Below, one piece after another: positions 33,844 through 42,855 of a stretch of DNA of 64,000 bases. The stretch is from Verrucomicrobiia bacterium. GTDB lineage: Bacteria; Verrucomicrobiota; Verrucomicrobiia; Limisphaerales; UBA11358. The stretch lies in NCBI GenBank assembly GCA_031290985.1, contig JARLJW010000043.1:1-64000 (forward strand), read 5' to 3'. Under the pieces are notes generated by a model. The model saw only the letters and a list, made by a program, of their open reading frames with translations. It made no database searches and had not been told where the DNA came from. The stretch's first letter is position 1. Every line of letters starts with the position of its first letter. The translations under genes were made by a program, and so were the position numbers.

Positions 33844-36800
33844 CTAGTTTGAAAGCCGGTAGAATCCAGCGCCCGGCAACGGCGAAGTGTCCGTGTAGGT
33901 GGCCGCGCCGCTGCTGTCGGTCGTAGTCATGCCCACGGGCGACCAGCTGCCGCTCACCGTGGAGGAACGCAGCACCGTATAGGCCGTGTTCGGTGCGCCG
34001 CTGAGGTTGAGCTGGACCTGTCCGGAGATCATGCTCAAGCTTTTGAACCGCGGCGGTGTGCTGGTGGATATCGTATAGAAAACACGGAGTTGCGGCCGGT
34101 TGTTGGTCACGGAATCCTCCGCGCTGTCCATGCCCCAGCCATCACTGCCGCCGGGCCACGGGATGACCGCCCAACCGTAATCCGGCAGCGTGCCGCTGAC
34201 CCAGTTTTGCACGTCAGGTGTGACTTCAAATGAGTGGTAGCCAGCCTGGACTTTGACCGCCAGCGCCGCGGTGCCGGCCGTGGCAGTCGGGTTGACCGCC
34301 GCTTGCACGCCATCCGTCATGATGCCGTTGGAACCCCAGGCATTCCAAGTGGTGGTGGTATCCTGCCATGGCTGAAGCATGGCGAAGAACCGGCCGCCAT
34401 TGCCCATCGCGGCGGAGGAGTTGACGCTGGCCAGGTCCAGCATGGCCACATCGACGTGCGCATTCGGCGGGATGAGGCCCGTATCGCTGCCGACAATATT
34501 GTCGAACTGCAACAATCCCTCGGTCTGATCCGCCTGGCCGACATCGGTGGCATCGCTCCAGATCGTGATTTCCGTGGCGTAATTGGTGTCGCCTGCGGCT
34601 TGCCGCAGGTTGGTGTCAAAGGCGCCGGCATAGCCGTTGACGCCCGAACGGAAACTGACACTGGCGGTGCCGGCCGGCACCCAATATACCGTCAAGCGCG
34701 GACGGTTCGCCACGGTCGCATCTTCGGACGGCGAGAAACCAAACCCGTCGGTTTCCTGCGGTAATCCGAGCATGGCCCAACCGCAGTTGGTATCGCCATT
34801 CGCCCAGGCCTGGACGTCCGGGGTCACGCCGATGGAGATATTCCCGGTTCCGGTGGTGCCTCCGCTGACCACGCCCGTGTTGGGATCGACGACATACGCA
34901 CCGAGCTGCGAATCATATTCCGAACGGGCCGTCATGTCGTCGGCATATATCCCGTTGTCGCCAAAGCCGTCGGCGAAGGAATTCCAGACCGAATTGGTTC
35001 CATCCCACGGAATCAGCATCCGGTTGAGCCGGCAGCCGTTGCCGCTGTTGAGGACATTGATGTGCAGTTCCGCTGATACGATGATGGCACCCGGCGGGAT
35101 CTGGTTGGCATTGGTCCCAATCAAGCCGTCAAACCGCATCAACGCCTGATCCTCCACGGGAACCCCCGCCGTGGCCGTATCTACGAACAGACCGTTGGCG
35201 GGATTATCGCCGGCGGGATACGCCGTGTTCGCATTGAGCTGGCTCAATTCAATGTCACATTCGCCGGCGTAGGCGCCATACCCATAATCGGCACCGTCCT
35301 GATATTGCGTCGCCCGCAACAGGCCCACCCGGATATTTTTGCCGGCACTCACGATGGCCCCCTGCCCATCGTTCAGCGTAACGCGCACCGTGCGCTGCGC
35401 GTACGATTTATTGGTGACCGTGCCGAAGGCGACGGCCCGGACCAGGGCCTGCACGGCATCGATGGCCACCCCGTTGGACAGGGTGATGGACAGGGCTGCG
35501 CCACTCGCGCCGCCGCTGAATGAACCGATCGCGGAACCGCCGTAGCTGATGACGTTTCCGCTGACACCGATCTGCCCGGGATTGATGCCGTCATTGCGGA
35601 TGGCCAGAACATCACCGGCATCGGCGTTGGAAACCACCTGCGCCGACAGGCTGGCGCCGGTGAAGCTGGTGACCGCAGTTTCCAAGACCAGCGCCTGGCC
35701 GTCCAAGCCCACCGGCGGCATGCCAAAGCCGTAGACACATTGATTGGATGTCAACAGCACGGCGGTTTTGACCAGCGTCGTGGCCGTGAGATTGGAGATC
35801 ACGAGGGTCGAATAACCCGGGTTGACCGAGGTCACCGACGCACTGATCGGGTAAGTGACGCTGCCGGAATTCACGGAGTTATCCACACCGCTGAGTATGA
35901 CCGACTGCGGCACGTTCCAGTTGGCCGGGGTAAAATTCAGTGTCGGCGGCGAAAGCGTGCCGACCGATGGATTTCCCGAGGTAAATGTGATTGAAACATT
36001 GGCCACCGGTTGAGCGGCGAGTGAGACGCTGAAGTTGGTGCTGGCGCCTTCGACGACGGAGAGCGTCGTGCCCGGCGTGATATTGACGCCGGCGATCTCG
36101 TTGTCGAGGTTGACCGCGCCCGCATCGGCGGCATCCAAACCATTGTAATTCAGGTCGGCGCTCACCGCCGGAGCCGTGATGATGTTATAGGTGACCGGCC
36201 CGTCCAACACCGTGTCATCCACGCCCGTCAGGGTGACGGCTTGCGGCGTATTCCAATTGTTGGCCGTAAACGTCAAGGACGCCGGCGCAACGGTGCCCTC
36301 ACCCGTGTTGCTCGATGACAGGCCGATGGCCACATTGCTCGCGGGCGGGCTGTTCAACAGGACATAGAACGTGGCCGTGCCCCCCGACTCGGTGGTGACC
36401 AGGCCGCTGGTGGGCCAGACGGAGATGCCCGGGACATCGCTGTTGACATTGGCCACGCTGACGCCCGGCGGTTGCAGGCCGTTGTAATTGCCATCGGTGC
36501 TGACCGCCGTGCCCAAAAGGATCGTATACGGTTGCAGGCCGCCGTTGGCGATCGTATTCGTCACCCCGGTGACGGTCACCACTTGCGGGACATTCCAGTT
36601 GGTGGCGTTGAAATCCAGCAGGTTGGTTGAGACCGTGCCCACGGCCGGCAGGCTGGAGTTCACCGTGACGGTCACATCCGCCGTCGGCGGCGCATCCAGC
36701 ACCACCGAAAAGCTGGCGGCGGCGCCGCTTTCGCTGGTCAGCAAACCGTTGGTGGGCGTGACCGTGAAACCGGGCGTCGGGGCCGGGATGTAAACAAAGG

Positions 36801-37980
36801 AGACCACCGCGTCAGTCCCCGGAAGGTTCTGCAGGTTGGGAGCGGCGGCCGTCCCCGTGCTGCCCGAATCCCGGGTTTGAATGTCCCAACCGTCGGCTGT
36901 CGCCTGGTAGCTGACGATATTATCACCGTTATAAGTTCCGCCTTCCTCGCCGGATATGATCAACACACCATGGCCGGGCGTGGCCCCCGGGATCACCAGA
37001 TGGTAGGTGCCCACATAGGTGTTGGTGACAGAAAAGGGCGCACTTTGCAGGGCGATCTTGCCATCGCCCATGAAACGGCCGGAAATGACCGTGTGGTTGG
37101 TCAGCGGGATGCAGACAAAAGCGTTGGGGTCCGGCTCGGCGCCACCGGAGACATCATCACGGGTCGTCACGGTCCAGGTGCCATCAGCATTGGTTTGGGA
37201 ATCGGCGAAGTTTTCCTCATTCTTGCCGCCGCAGCAGATCATGACGGCGTTGCTCCGGGAATCCAGACCGAACCGGCGCAGGTCCACGATGGTTCTGGCT
37301 CCGTTGGTGCTATAAACATCGGTTCCGAGGATCATGTTCGGATTGCCAATCCAATGCTCGGACAAGGTATTGGTCGTGGCATTGTTGGTGCCGCCTTTGT
37401 TCACCAGCCAGCCGCCATACCAGCCTTTGCCATACGGGAAATAGGCGGCGGCAAAATCAAAGTTATATTCCGGGAAGGTGGCGCTGGTCTTCGTGGGCGA
37501 TCCGAAAACCGGCACCCACCATTGGCCGCTGGCACCCGGGTTGGAGGAGGGGCCGCTGTCCACGCCACTGGTGCCGTAATTGGTGCCGTCTCCCTCGCCA
37601 TTGTTGCGGCCGTTGTCCGTGATGGAACTGATCAGGATGCCGTTGGTCACGTCGTCCGTGGCGTTCGTGCCGATCTGGATGAAATAATCCGCCCGGCTGT
37701 TGCCGCTGGCGGACCCGTTCAGGACCTGAAATTGGTTGATCGTCAACGTGGGAATCAGTGTGACTGACGCCGCGGTGTTCGCGGTGTCGTTTTGCTGCAC
37801 GGTGACATTGGCGGCGGAAATCCCGTGGTTGACCGGGGCGGCGGACGCCGGCCCGGCCAGCGCGGCGGCCAGCCCGGTCAGGACGGCAACCACTTTTTTA
37901 AAACGCCACGCACGGGCAAAAACAGACGACCGGGCGGCGGTCTGCCCGGGACAGGTTTCAGGGTAGGAATTGTTTTTCAT
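33844..37980 (-). CDS. Large exported protein: novel N-terminal domain, Calx/Ig-like repeats, two DNRLRE-type domains
   Basis: 1378 residues with a long basic signal peptide ending AGPASAAPVNHG. Residues about 48-395 form a domain shared with the next protein (RADYFIQIG, ILISSITDNGRN, AAYFPYGKGWYGGWL, FGLDSRSNAV, SYQATADGWDIQTRD). Three repeats with TPTNGLLTSESGAAASF and FNATNWNVPQVVTVTGV follow (about 397-743). Two DNRLRE-type modules come next (about 890-1103 and 1110-1300: IPPGAIIVSAELHINVLN, VTPDVQAWANG, RPRLTVYW). A C-terminal module ends AGFYRLSN. The terminator at 33797 closes the unit. The role is probably surface binding; no catalytic motif is seen. Confidence 0.85.
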   Translation of the reverse strand: MKNNSYPETCPGQTAARSSVFARAWRFKKVVAVLTGLAAALAGPASAAPVNHGISAANVTVQQNDTANTAASVTLIPTLTINQFQVLNGSASGNSRADYFIQIGTNATDDVTNGILISSITDNGRNNGEGDGTNYGTSGVDSGPSSNPGASGQWWVPVFGSPTKTSATFPEYNFDFAAAYFPYGKGWYGGWLVNKGGTNNATTNTLSEHWIGNPNMILGTDVYSTNGARTIVDLRRFGLDSRSNAVMICCGGKNEENFADSQTNADGTWTVTTRDDVSGGAEPDPNAFVCIPLTNHTVISGRFMGDGKIALQSAPFSVTNTYVGTYHLVIPGATPGHGVLIISGEEGGTYNGDNIVSYQATADGWDIQTRDSGSTGTAAAPNLQNLPGTDAVVSFVYIPAPTPGFTVTPTNGLLTSESGAAASFSVVLDAPPTADVTVTVNSSLPAVGTVSTNLLDFNATNWNVPQVVTVTGVTNTIANGGLQPYTILLGTAVSTDGNYNGLQPPGVSVANVNSDVPGISVWPTSGLVTTESGGTATFYVLLNSPPASNVAIGLSSSNTGEGTVAPASLTFTANNWNTPQAVTLTGVDDTVLDGPVTYNIITAPAVSADLNYNGLDAADAGAVNLDNEIAGVNITPGTTLSVVEGASTNFSVSLAAQPVANVSITFTSGNPSVGTLSPPTLNFTPANWNVPQSVILSGVDNSVNSGSVTYPISASVTSVNPGYSTLVISNLTATTLVKTAVLLTSNQCVYGFGMPPVGLDGQALVLETAVTSFTGASLSAQVVSNADAGDVLAIRNDGINPGQIGVSGNVISYGGSAIGSFSGGASGAALSITLSNGVAIDAVQALVRAVAFGTVTNKSYAQRTVRVTLNDGQGAIVSAGKNIRVGLLRATQYQDGADYGYGAYAGECDIELSQLNANTAYPAGDNPANGLFVDTATAGVPVEDQALMRFDGLIGTNANQIPPGAIIVSAELHINVLNSGNGCRLNRMLIPWDGTNSVWNSFADGFGDNGIYADDMTARSEYDSQLGAYVVDPNTGVVSGGTTGTGNISIGVTPDVQAWANGDTNCGWAMLGLPQETDGFGFSPSEDATVANRPRLTVYWVPAGTASVSFRSGVNGYAGAFDTNLRQAAGDTNYATEITIWSDATDVGQADQTEGLLQFDNIVGSDTGLIPPNAHVDVAMLDLASVNSSAAMGNGGRFFAMLQPWQDTTTTWNAWGSNGIMTDGVQAAVNPTATAGTAALAVKVQAGYHSFEVTPDVQNWVSGTLPDYGWAVIPWPGGSDGWGMDSAEDSVTNNRPQLRVFYTISTSTPPRFKSLSMISGQVQLNLSGAPNTAYTVLRSSTVSGSWSPVGMTTTDSSGAATYTDTSPLPGAGFYRLSN

Positions 37981-38184
37981 GCAATAAATCTTTCGCTTCT
38001 TGGTTCGATTGGTTTCTAAACCAAGACCACAAGTCTAGTCAGCGTGCCGGGGTAAACAATGACACCTGATGTTCCCTTTCTGCCTTCCTTAACGTGGCGC
38101 CGTTCATTTCGCGGAAGTGATTTAACCGAAATGTAACAGGGTTTCGGGCCAGGCCGGCACGCTGAAGAAATCGCGACTGAAGGC

Positions 38185-41100
38185 TTATGGCGAGACCACG
38201 CGATAGAATCGCGCGGGCGTTCCGGAAACATTGGTGTCCGCCAGAGTCGACGGCAGCGTCCCGAGTATCCCCGTGTACAGCACGCTCCACACGCCGGGCG
38301 CGGCCAGATTGGAGGTCGTCAATATTTTGTAGGGCTGGCCGGCCGGGCCGCCGAAATTGAATTGAAAATTGGTGCCGCCCAAAAGGCCGGCTCCAGAAAC
38401 GACGGGTGCCGTTTCAGCCAGCACCTGCACGGTGCGGATGTTGGTGGCCGAGTGGTCGGGCGGGACTCCCGCGGTGTACTGGATGAAATAGGTGCCGGCC
38501 GAGAGGGAATTTACCGCTCCATTCGTCGTCACCGCCAGCAGCCCGGCGCACCGGTCGATCGCCAGGACACCGGGATCGGCAAAGGTTGTTCCCAGCCAGT
38601 TGGTCAAGGGGTTGGGCCCGTACAGCGTGATGATAGGTGGCGGTGGTGACACGATTTGGGTCAGGGTGTTGGTCAGCGCTCCATTGAGCAGATCGCCGGA
38701 ATATTCGGCGGTGACCACGTTGCCGCCGCATGCGAAGGCGGCGGCGCTGATGGCGGCGCTGCCATTGATGAGCGGAACCGGGCCGCCCGCGGCAATCCCG
38801 TTGGTCCGGAACTGCACGGTCCCGGTCGGCGTGCCGTAGCCGCCAAAACTGGCTGTGAAAGTCACGGTGTCATCCAGGATGCTGGGGTTCTTCGATGAGA
38901 TCATCGGCGCCAGGCCGGTCTTAACCTCAACCCGTCCCAAAAAGCGGCGCAAGAAACTGGTGTCGGAACTGGCCATGACCGTGACATCATAGAAGCCATT
39001 ATTGGTTTCACTGAACACGTTCACCACATTGGTGCCATGGGCGGGCACCACATAATACGCCGGACTGCCGGCCACGTATCCGTTGGTCACCGTGAAGGTG
39101 ACGGCGGAGGCCGAAGCGTTGACCAGTTCGACCTTGAGCCCGGCGATCGCGGGGTTCAGGAACGGCATCGCTTCGATCTGCTGAAAGTCCTGGTTTATAT
39201 TGCCGGCAAACCGCCGTTGAAAACCGTTGGGCCCATAGCAGCTAAAATCGTACCTGCCGCCGCTCGCCGACAGGCTGAACGTGTTGCCCGCCGTCGTCCC
39301 AGCCGGAACATCAGACGCCCACGGTCCGTCATTGCGATATGCCTCTGGATAGATTGCGAAATGGACTGAGGCCGTGCCGGAATTGGTCATGGTGATGCCG
39401 AGGGTGTTCGCGTTGGTATTGAGCACACACGCAGCCTCGGGTTGGTAGGGCAATGGCAGCCAGATGATGCTGCCGCTTTCCTGCGTGGGGAAAGTCTGTG
39501 ATGACGGCACCGTCGGGGTGGTGCCGCTGCCGCAGGTGATTCCGGAAACCGTGGGCAGCGCGGGGTAGTTGGTGTTGGGGTGGGCGAAATCGAATGCACT
39601 GGTCAGGTCCCCGCAGACCTGGCGCCGCCAGGCACTGATGTTCGGGTCTGCGACTCCCGTCCAGTTTTCGAGCAAGCGGATGATGGAGGTATGATCAAAC
39701 ACCTGTGAACAAACCCGTCCGCCGCGCGTCCAGGGCGAGACGATGATGCACGGCACCCGGATGCCCAAACCGATCGGCAGGCCGCCCACATAATCATTGG
39801 TCGTTACGCCCGGGGGCAAGATGGGCATGGCATGATCAAAAAAACCGTCATTTTCGTCGTAGTTGACGATGAAAACCGTTGAATTATAGATGGCCGGATT
39901 GGCGGCGACCGCGTCCAGAAGCTGCTTGGTCAGCACCTGGCCGTTGGCCGGCGACCACGGAGGATGCTCCGTGTAGTCGTCCGGCCCGATGATCCAGGAA
40001 ACGCTGGGCAGCGTATTGTTGGCGACATCCGTCTGGAACGCAGTGACCATGTCAGTCAGGTTCGCCGAGGCGACCATGCCGCGATCATGCAGCGGGTTTC
40101 CGGACTTGGCCTGCTGGAAGCTCGCAAACAGTTGCAGCACGTTGTCCGAGTTGTTGCCCGCAACTTGATAGATCTTCCAACTGACGCCGCCCTGCTGCAG
40201 CATCTCCGGATAGGTCAGCCAGTGGAAACCGTTTGCCGGTTCGCTGTTGTCAATCTCCGGCCCGCCCCCGGACCCGGTGGGATCAATCATTCCGGTCATC
40301 AACGAAAGGCGGTTGGGATAAGTGGAAGACAGCACGGAGCAGTGATATTCGTCACAGATCGTATAGGCGTCCGCCAGTGCATAGTAGAACGGCAGGTCAC
40401 TGCGGTTCATGAAGGCCATGGTTGGCGGCGTCTTGTTGGCGATCCACCCGTCGTTCTTGCCGCCATCCACGGTGCTGTGGGTGACCGGCCAGGTGTGATT
40501 CAGATCACTGATGCACTGGATGGAGGTGTGGAACGGCAGCTCGTAACCCGGGCTCGTTGGCTGGTAGAAATCGCTGTTCTGGTTCGTGAAAACCAGGGCG
40601 TTGCGATCATTGAATCCGCGCACATTATGGAACGAGCCGAAGTAATGATCGAACGAGCGGTTTTCATTCATGAGAATAACCACGTGCCGGACATCCGCGA
40701 TCGACCCGGTGACGCCGGCTGGTGAAACGACCAGTTGCAATTGGGCTCCCGTGTCCTGCAAGGCCGCGGTGAAGCCATAGCATTGCAGTCCCACCGGAGG
40801 GGTCAGGACAAATTGACCGGGACCGTTGGTGGCGCCATGTTTCAGCAAAACGTATGTGCCGGCATTGATCAGGGAATAATTGCCATCGACCGTCACCCGC
40901 ACCGCCCCGTTCAGTGTCAGCGGGCCCGCAGTCAGGGGAACATTGGCCTTGAGCACCAGCATGGAACCGCCGGCCAATGCGACCGGGCCGCTGATGGCTC
41001 CGGTGCCGCCCAGCCCGGCCCCGGCCAAGATTGCAACGCCATTGGAACGCAACGAGCCATTGACCATGAGCGTTGCGTTGCTCACCGTGCAAAGGCCGCT

Positions 41101-42825
41101 GATGGTGTTGGCGCCGGTGAGGGTCAAAATGCCGCCGCCACTGACCGACAACGCGACCGACCCGGCCGTATTTTTGAGGCCGCCCGCAAAGGTGGTGTTC
41201 GTGGTTTCAACCACGCTCAAATTGACCGCGCCCGGCGCAGCATTGTCCACCGTGCCGTTACCTGACAAATTGTTGATGGCCGGGCTGAATCCCGCCAGAT
41301 CGAGCGTCCCATTGACAGTGACATTGCCGTAGCCCGGTCCGCCCGGGAGCGCGCCGGCGGTCCCCAGTGAGAGGGTTCCTTGTGCGATGACCGTGTCCCC
41401 GGCGTAGCCGTTGGACTCCGCCAAAATCAATGTGCCGGCGCCCTGTTTGAGCAGGCCGGTGACGCCGACAATGGAACCGGTGCCGCCCAGAAAATAACTG
41501 TTCGCCACATTGGACACGGTTACCGCATACGGGGTGACCACGGCGCCCAGGTTGACCAGAAAATTGGCGGCTGAATCATTGAAAACGGTCTGGCTGCCGT
41601 CCAGATAACTTGCGGGGGTGTTGCTGTCGGCCAGTTTCCACACATTGCTCCCGGACAAATCCCACGTGTTGGCCGCAGTGCCGGTCCAGATCAAGTTCGT
41701 GGAACCGGGCGTCGGCCCGGGAATGTACACAAAAGACGCCACCGCGTCAGTGTCCGGCAAATTTTGCAACGCCGGGGTGAAACCCGCCGTGATGTCACGG
41801 GTCTGGATGTCCCAGCCGTCACCGTTGAGCTGGTAGCTCACGATGTTATCGCCGTTGTTTGCCCCGCCGCCTTCCGGCGAAACGATCAGCACGCCGTTGG
41901 CCGGGTTGACCCCCGGAATCGTCAGATGATAAGTGCCGTTGCCGGTGACTGTGACATTCAGCGGAGCGCTCTGCATCGCGATACTCGCGTTGCCCAAGAA
42001 TTTCCCGGAGACCACGGTGTGGTTGGTCAAGGGCACGCAGACGAATCCGATGTAATCCTGTTCATAGCTGCCGTTATCATCGTGGCAATAGACCGTCCAG
42101 GTGCCGTTTGTATTGGCGCCGGATAACGCGAAATTGGCTTCGTTTTTGCCCCCCACCGCCAGCAGCACGGCGTTGCTGCGCGAATCCAATCCAAACGGGC
42201 GCAGATCGACGGTCGTTTTGCCACCGCCAAGATCGATGACATGCGTGCCCAGCACCAGGCTGGGATGGCCGATGAGATGATTGTTGGCGCCGCCATTCAC
42301 GCCGCTCGCATTGTTCAGCCAGCCGCCGTACCAACCGTAGGCATAGGGAAAGTAGGCCGCGGCGACATTAAAATTATATTCGCTGTCCGAAGGAGCTTGA
42401 AACACCGGTATCCAGTATTCACCGCTGGAACCCGGCGAAGACGAGGCGTTGCTGTCAATCGCACTGGTGCCATAGTTCATTCCCGGAAAATTCGTCTCTT
42501 CGCCATTATCACGGCCATTCTGATCGATCGAGCTGATCAAAATCCCGTTGGCCACATCATCCGTGGAAGCATCCCCGATCTGCACGTCATAATCCGCCCG
42601 GTTCGAACCGGACCGGATGCGGAAATCATTGATGGCAAGAGCGGTGGTGACGGTCACCGAGCTGGAGGTATTGCCCGTATCGTTTTGCACCACCGTGATA
42701 TTGGCCGCCGCAATGTGATGCGCCACCTGCGCCACCGCCGTGCCTGTGGAGCAGACAAAAGCCAGCGCCAACGGGCCGAATGCCGTCATTCCCCAACTCT
42801 TTAAGACGCTGGCTGGATTCATCAT
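38185..42825 (-). CDS. Multidomain exported phospholipase-C-type phosphoesterase
   Basis: 1546 residues with a signal peptide (about 1-33). Residues 34-395 repeat the domain of the downstream neighbour. A stretch of autotransporter-associated beta-strand repeats follows (about 420-700: LLKQGAGTLILAESNGYAGD). The phosphoesterase domain spans about 712-1080, with catalytic VVILMNENRSFDHYFG, NYDENDGFFDH and VFDHTSIIRLLE. Two DUF756-type beta domains seen C-terminal in bacterial phospholipase C come next (about 1120-1305), then an Ig-like domain, a DUF5011/HYR-like domain and a module ending ARFYRVVSP. The phosphoesterase plus DUF756 order is that of phosphocholine-type PLCs; the N-terminal additions are unusual. 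Confidence 0.88.
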   Translation of the reverse strand: MMNPASVLKSWGMTAFGPLALAFVCSTGTAVAQVAHHIAAANITVVQNDTGNTSSSVTVTTALAINDFRIRSGSNRADYDVQIGDASTDDVANGILISSIDQNGRDNGEETNFPGMNYGTSAIDSNASSSPGSSGEYWIPVFQAPSDSEYNFNVAAAYFPYAYGWYGGWLNNASGVNGGANNHLIGHPSLVLGTHVIDLGGGKTTVDLRPFGLDSRSNAVLLAVGGKNEANFALSGANTNGTWTVYCHDDNGSYEQDYIGFVCVPLTNHTVVSGKFLGNASIAMQSAPLNVTVTGNGTYHLTIPGVNPANGVLIVSPEGGGANNGDNIVSYQLNGDGWDIQTRDITAGFTPALQNLPDTDAVASFVYIPGPTPGSTNLIWTGTAANTWDLSGSNVWKLADSNTPASYLDGSQTVFNDSAANFLVNLGAVVTPYAVTVSNVANSYFLGGTGSIVGVTGLLKQGAGTLILAESNGYAGDTVIAQGTLSLGTAGALPGGPGYGNVTVNGTLDLAGFSPAINNLSGNGTVDNAAPGAVNLSVVETTNTTFAGGLKNTAGSVALSVSGGGILTLTGANTISGLCTVSNATLMVNGSLRSNGVAILAGAGLGGTGAISGPVALAGGSMLVLKANVPLTAGPLTLNGAVRVTVDGNYSLINAGTYVLLKHGATNGPGQFVLTPPVGLQCYGFTAALQDTGAQLQLVVSPAGVTGSIADVRHVVILMNENRSFDHYFGSFHNVRGFNDRNALVFTNQNSDFYQPTSPGYELPFHTSIQCISDLNHTWPVTHSTVDGGKNDGWIANKTPPTMAFMNRSDLPFYYALADAYTICDEYHCSVLSSTYPNRLSLMTGMIDPTGSGGGPEIDNSEPANGFHWLTYPEMLQQGGVSWKIYQVAGNNSDNVLQLFASFQQAKSGNPLHDRGMVASANLTDMVTAFQTDVANNTLPSVSWIIGPDDYTEHPPWSPANGQVLTKQLLDAVAANPAIYNSTVFIVNYDENDGFFDHAMPILPPGVTTNDYVGGLPIGLGIRVPCIIVSPWTRGGRVCSQVFDHTSIIRLLENWTGVADPNISAWRRQVCGDLTSAFDFAHPNTNYPALPTVSGITCGSGTTPTVPSSQTFPTQESGSIIWLPLPYQPEAACVLNTNANTLGITMTNSGTASVHFAIYPEAYRNDGPWASDVPAGTTAGNTFSLSASGGRYDFSCYGPNGFQRRFAGNINQDFQQIEAMPFLNPAIAGLKVELVNASASAVTFTVTNGYVAGSPAYYVVPAHGTNVVNVFSETNNGFYDVTVMASSDTSFLRRFLGRVEVKTGLAPMISSKNPSILDDTVTFTASFGGYGTPTGTVQFRTNGIAAGGPVPLINGSAAISAAAFACGGNVVTAEYSGDLLNGALTNTLTQIVSPPPPIITLYGPNPLTNWLGTTFADPGVLAIDRCAGLLAVTTNGAVNSLSAGTYFIQYTAGVPPDHSATNIRTVQVLAETAPVVSGAGLLGGTNFQFNFGGPAGQPYKILTTSNLAAPGVWSVLYTGILGTLPSTLADTNVSGTPARFYRVVSP

Positions 42826-42855
42826 AACCGCGTTGAAATTTTAACGGCCTCCATC

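Noticed and set aside
35305..35523. Short plus-strand frames within the large exported proteins (several between 34 and 42 kb)
   Set aside because: They are reverse-complement shadows of Gly/Thr/Asn-rich repeat coding sequence and show no independent start or domain.
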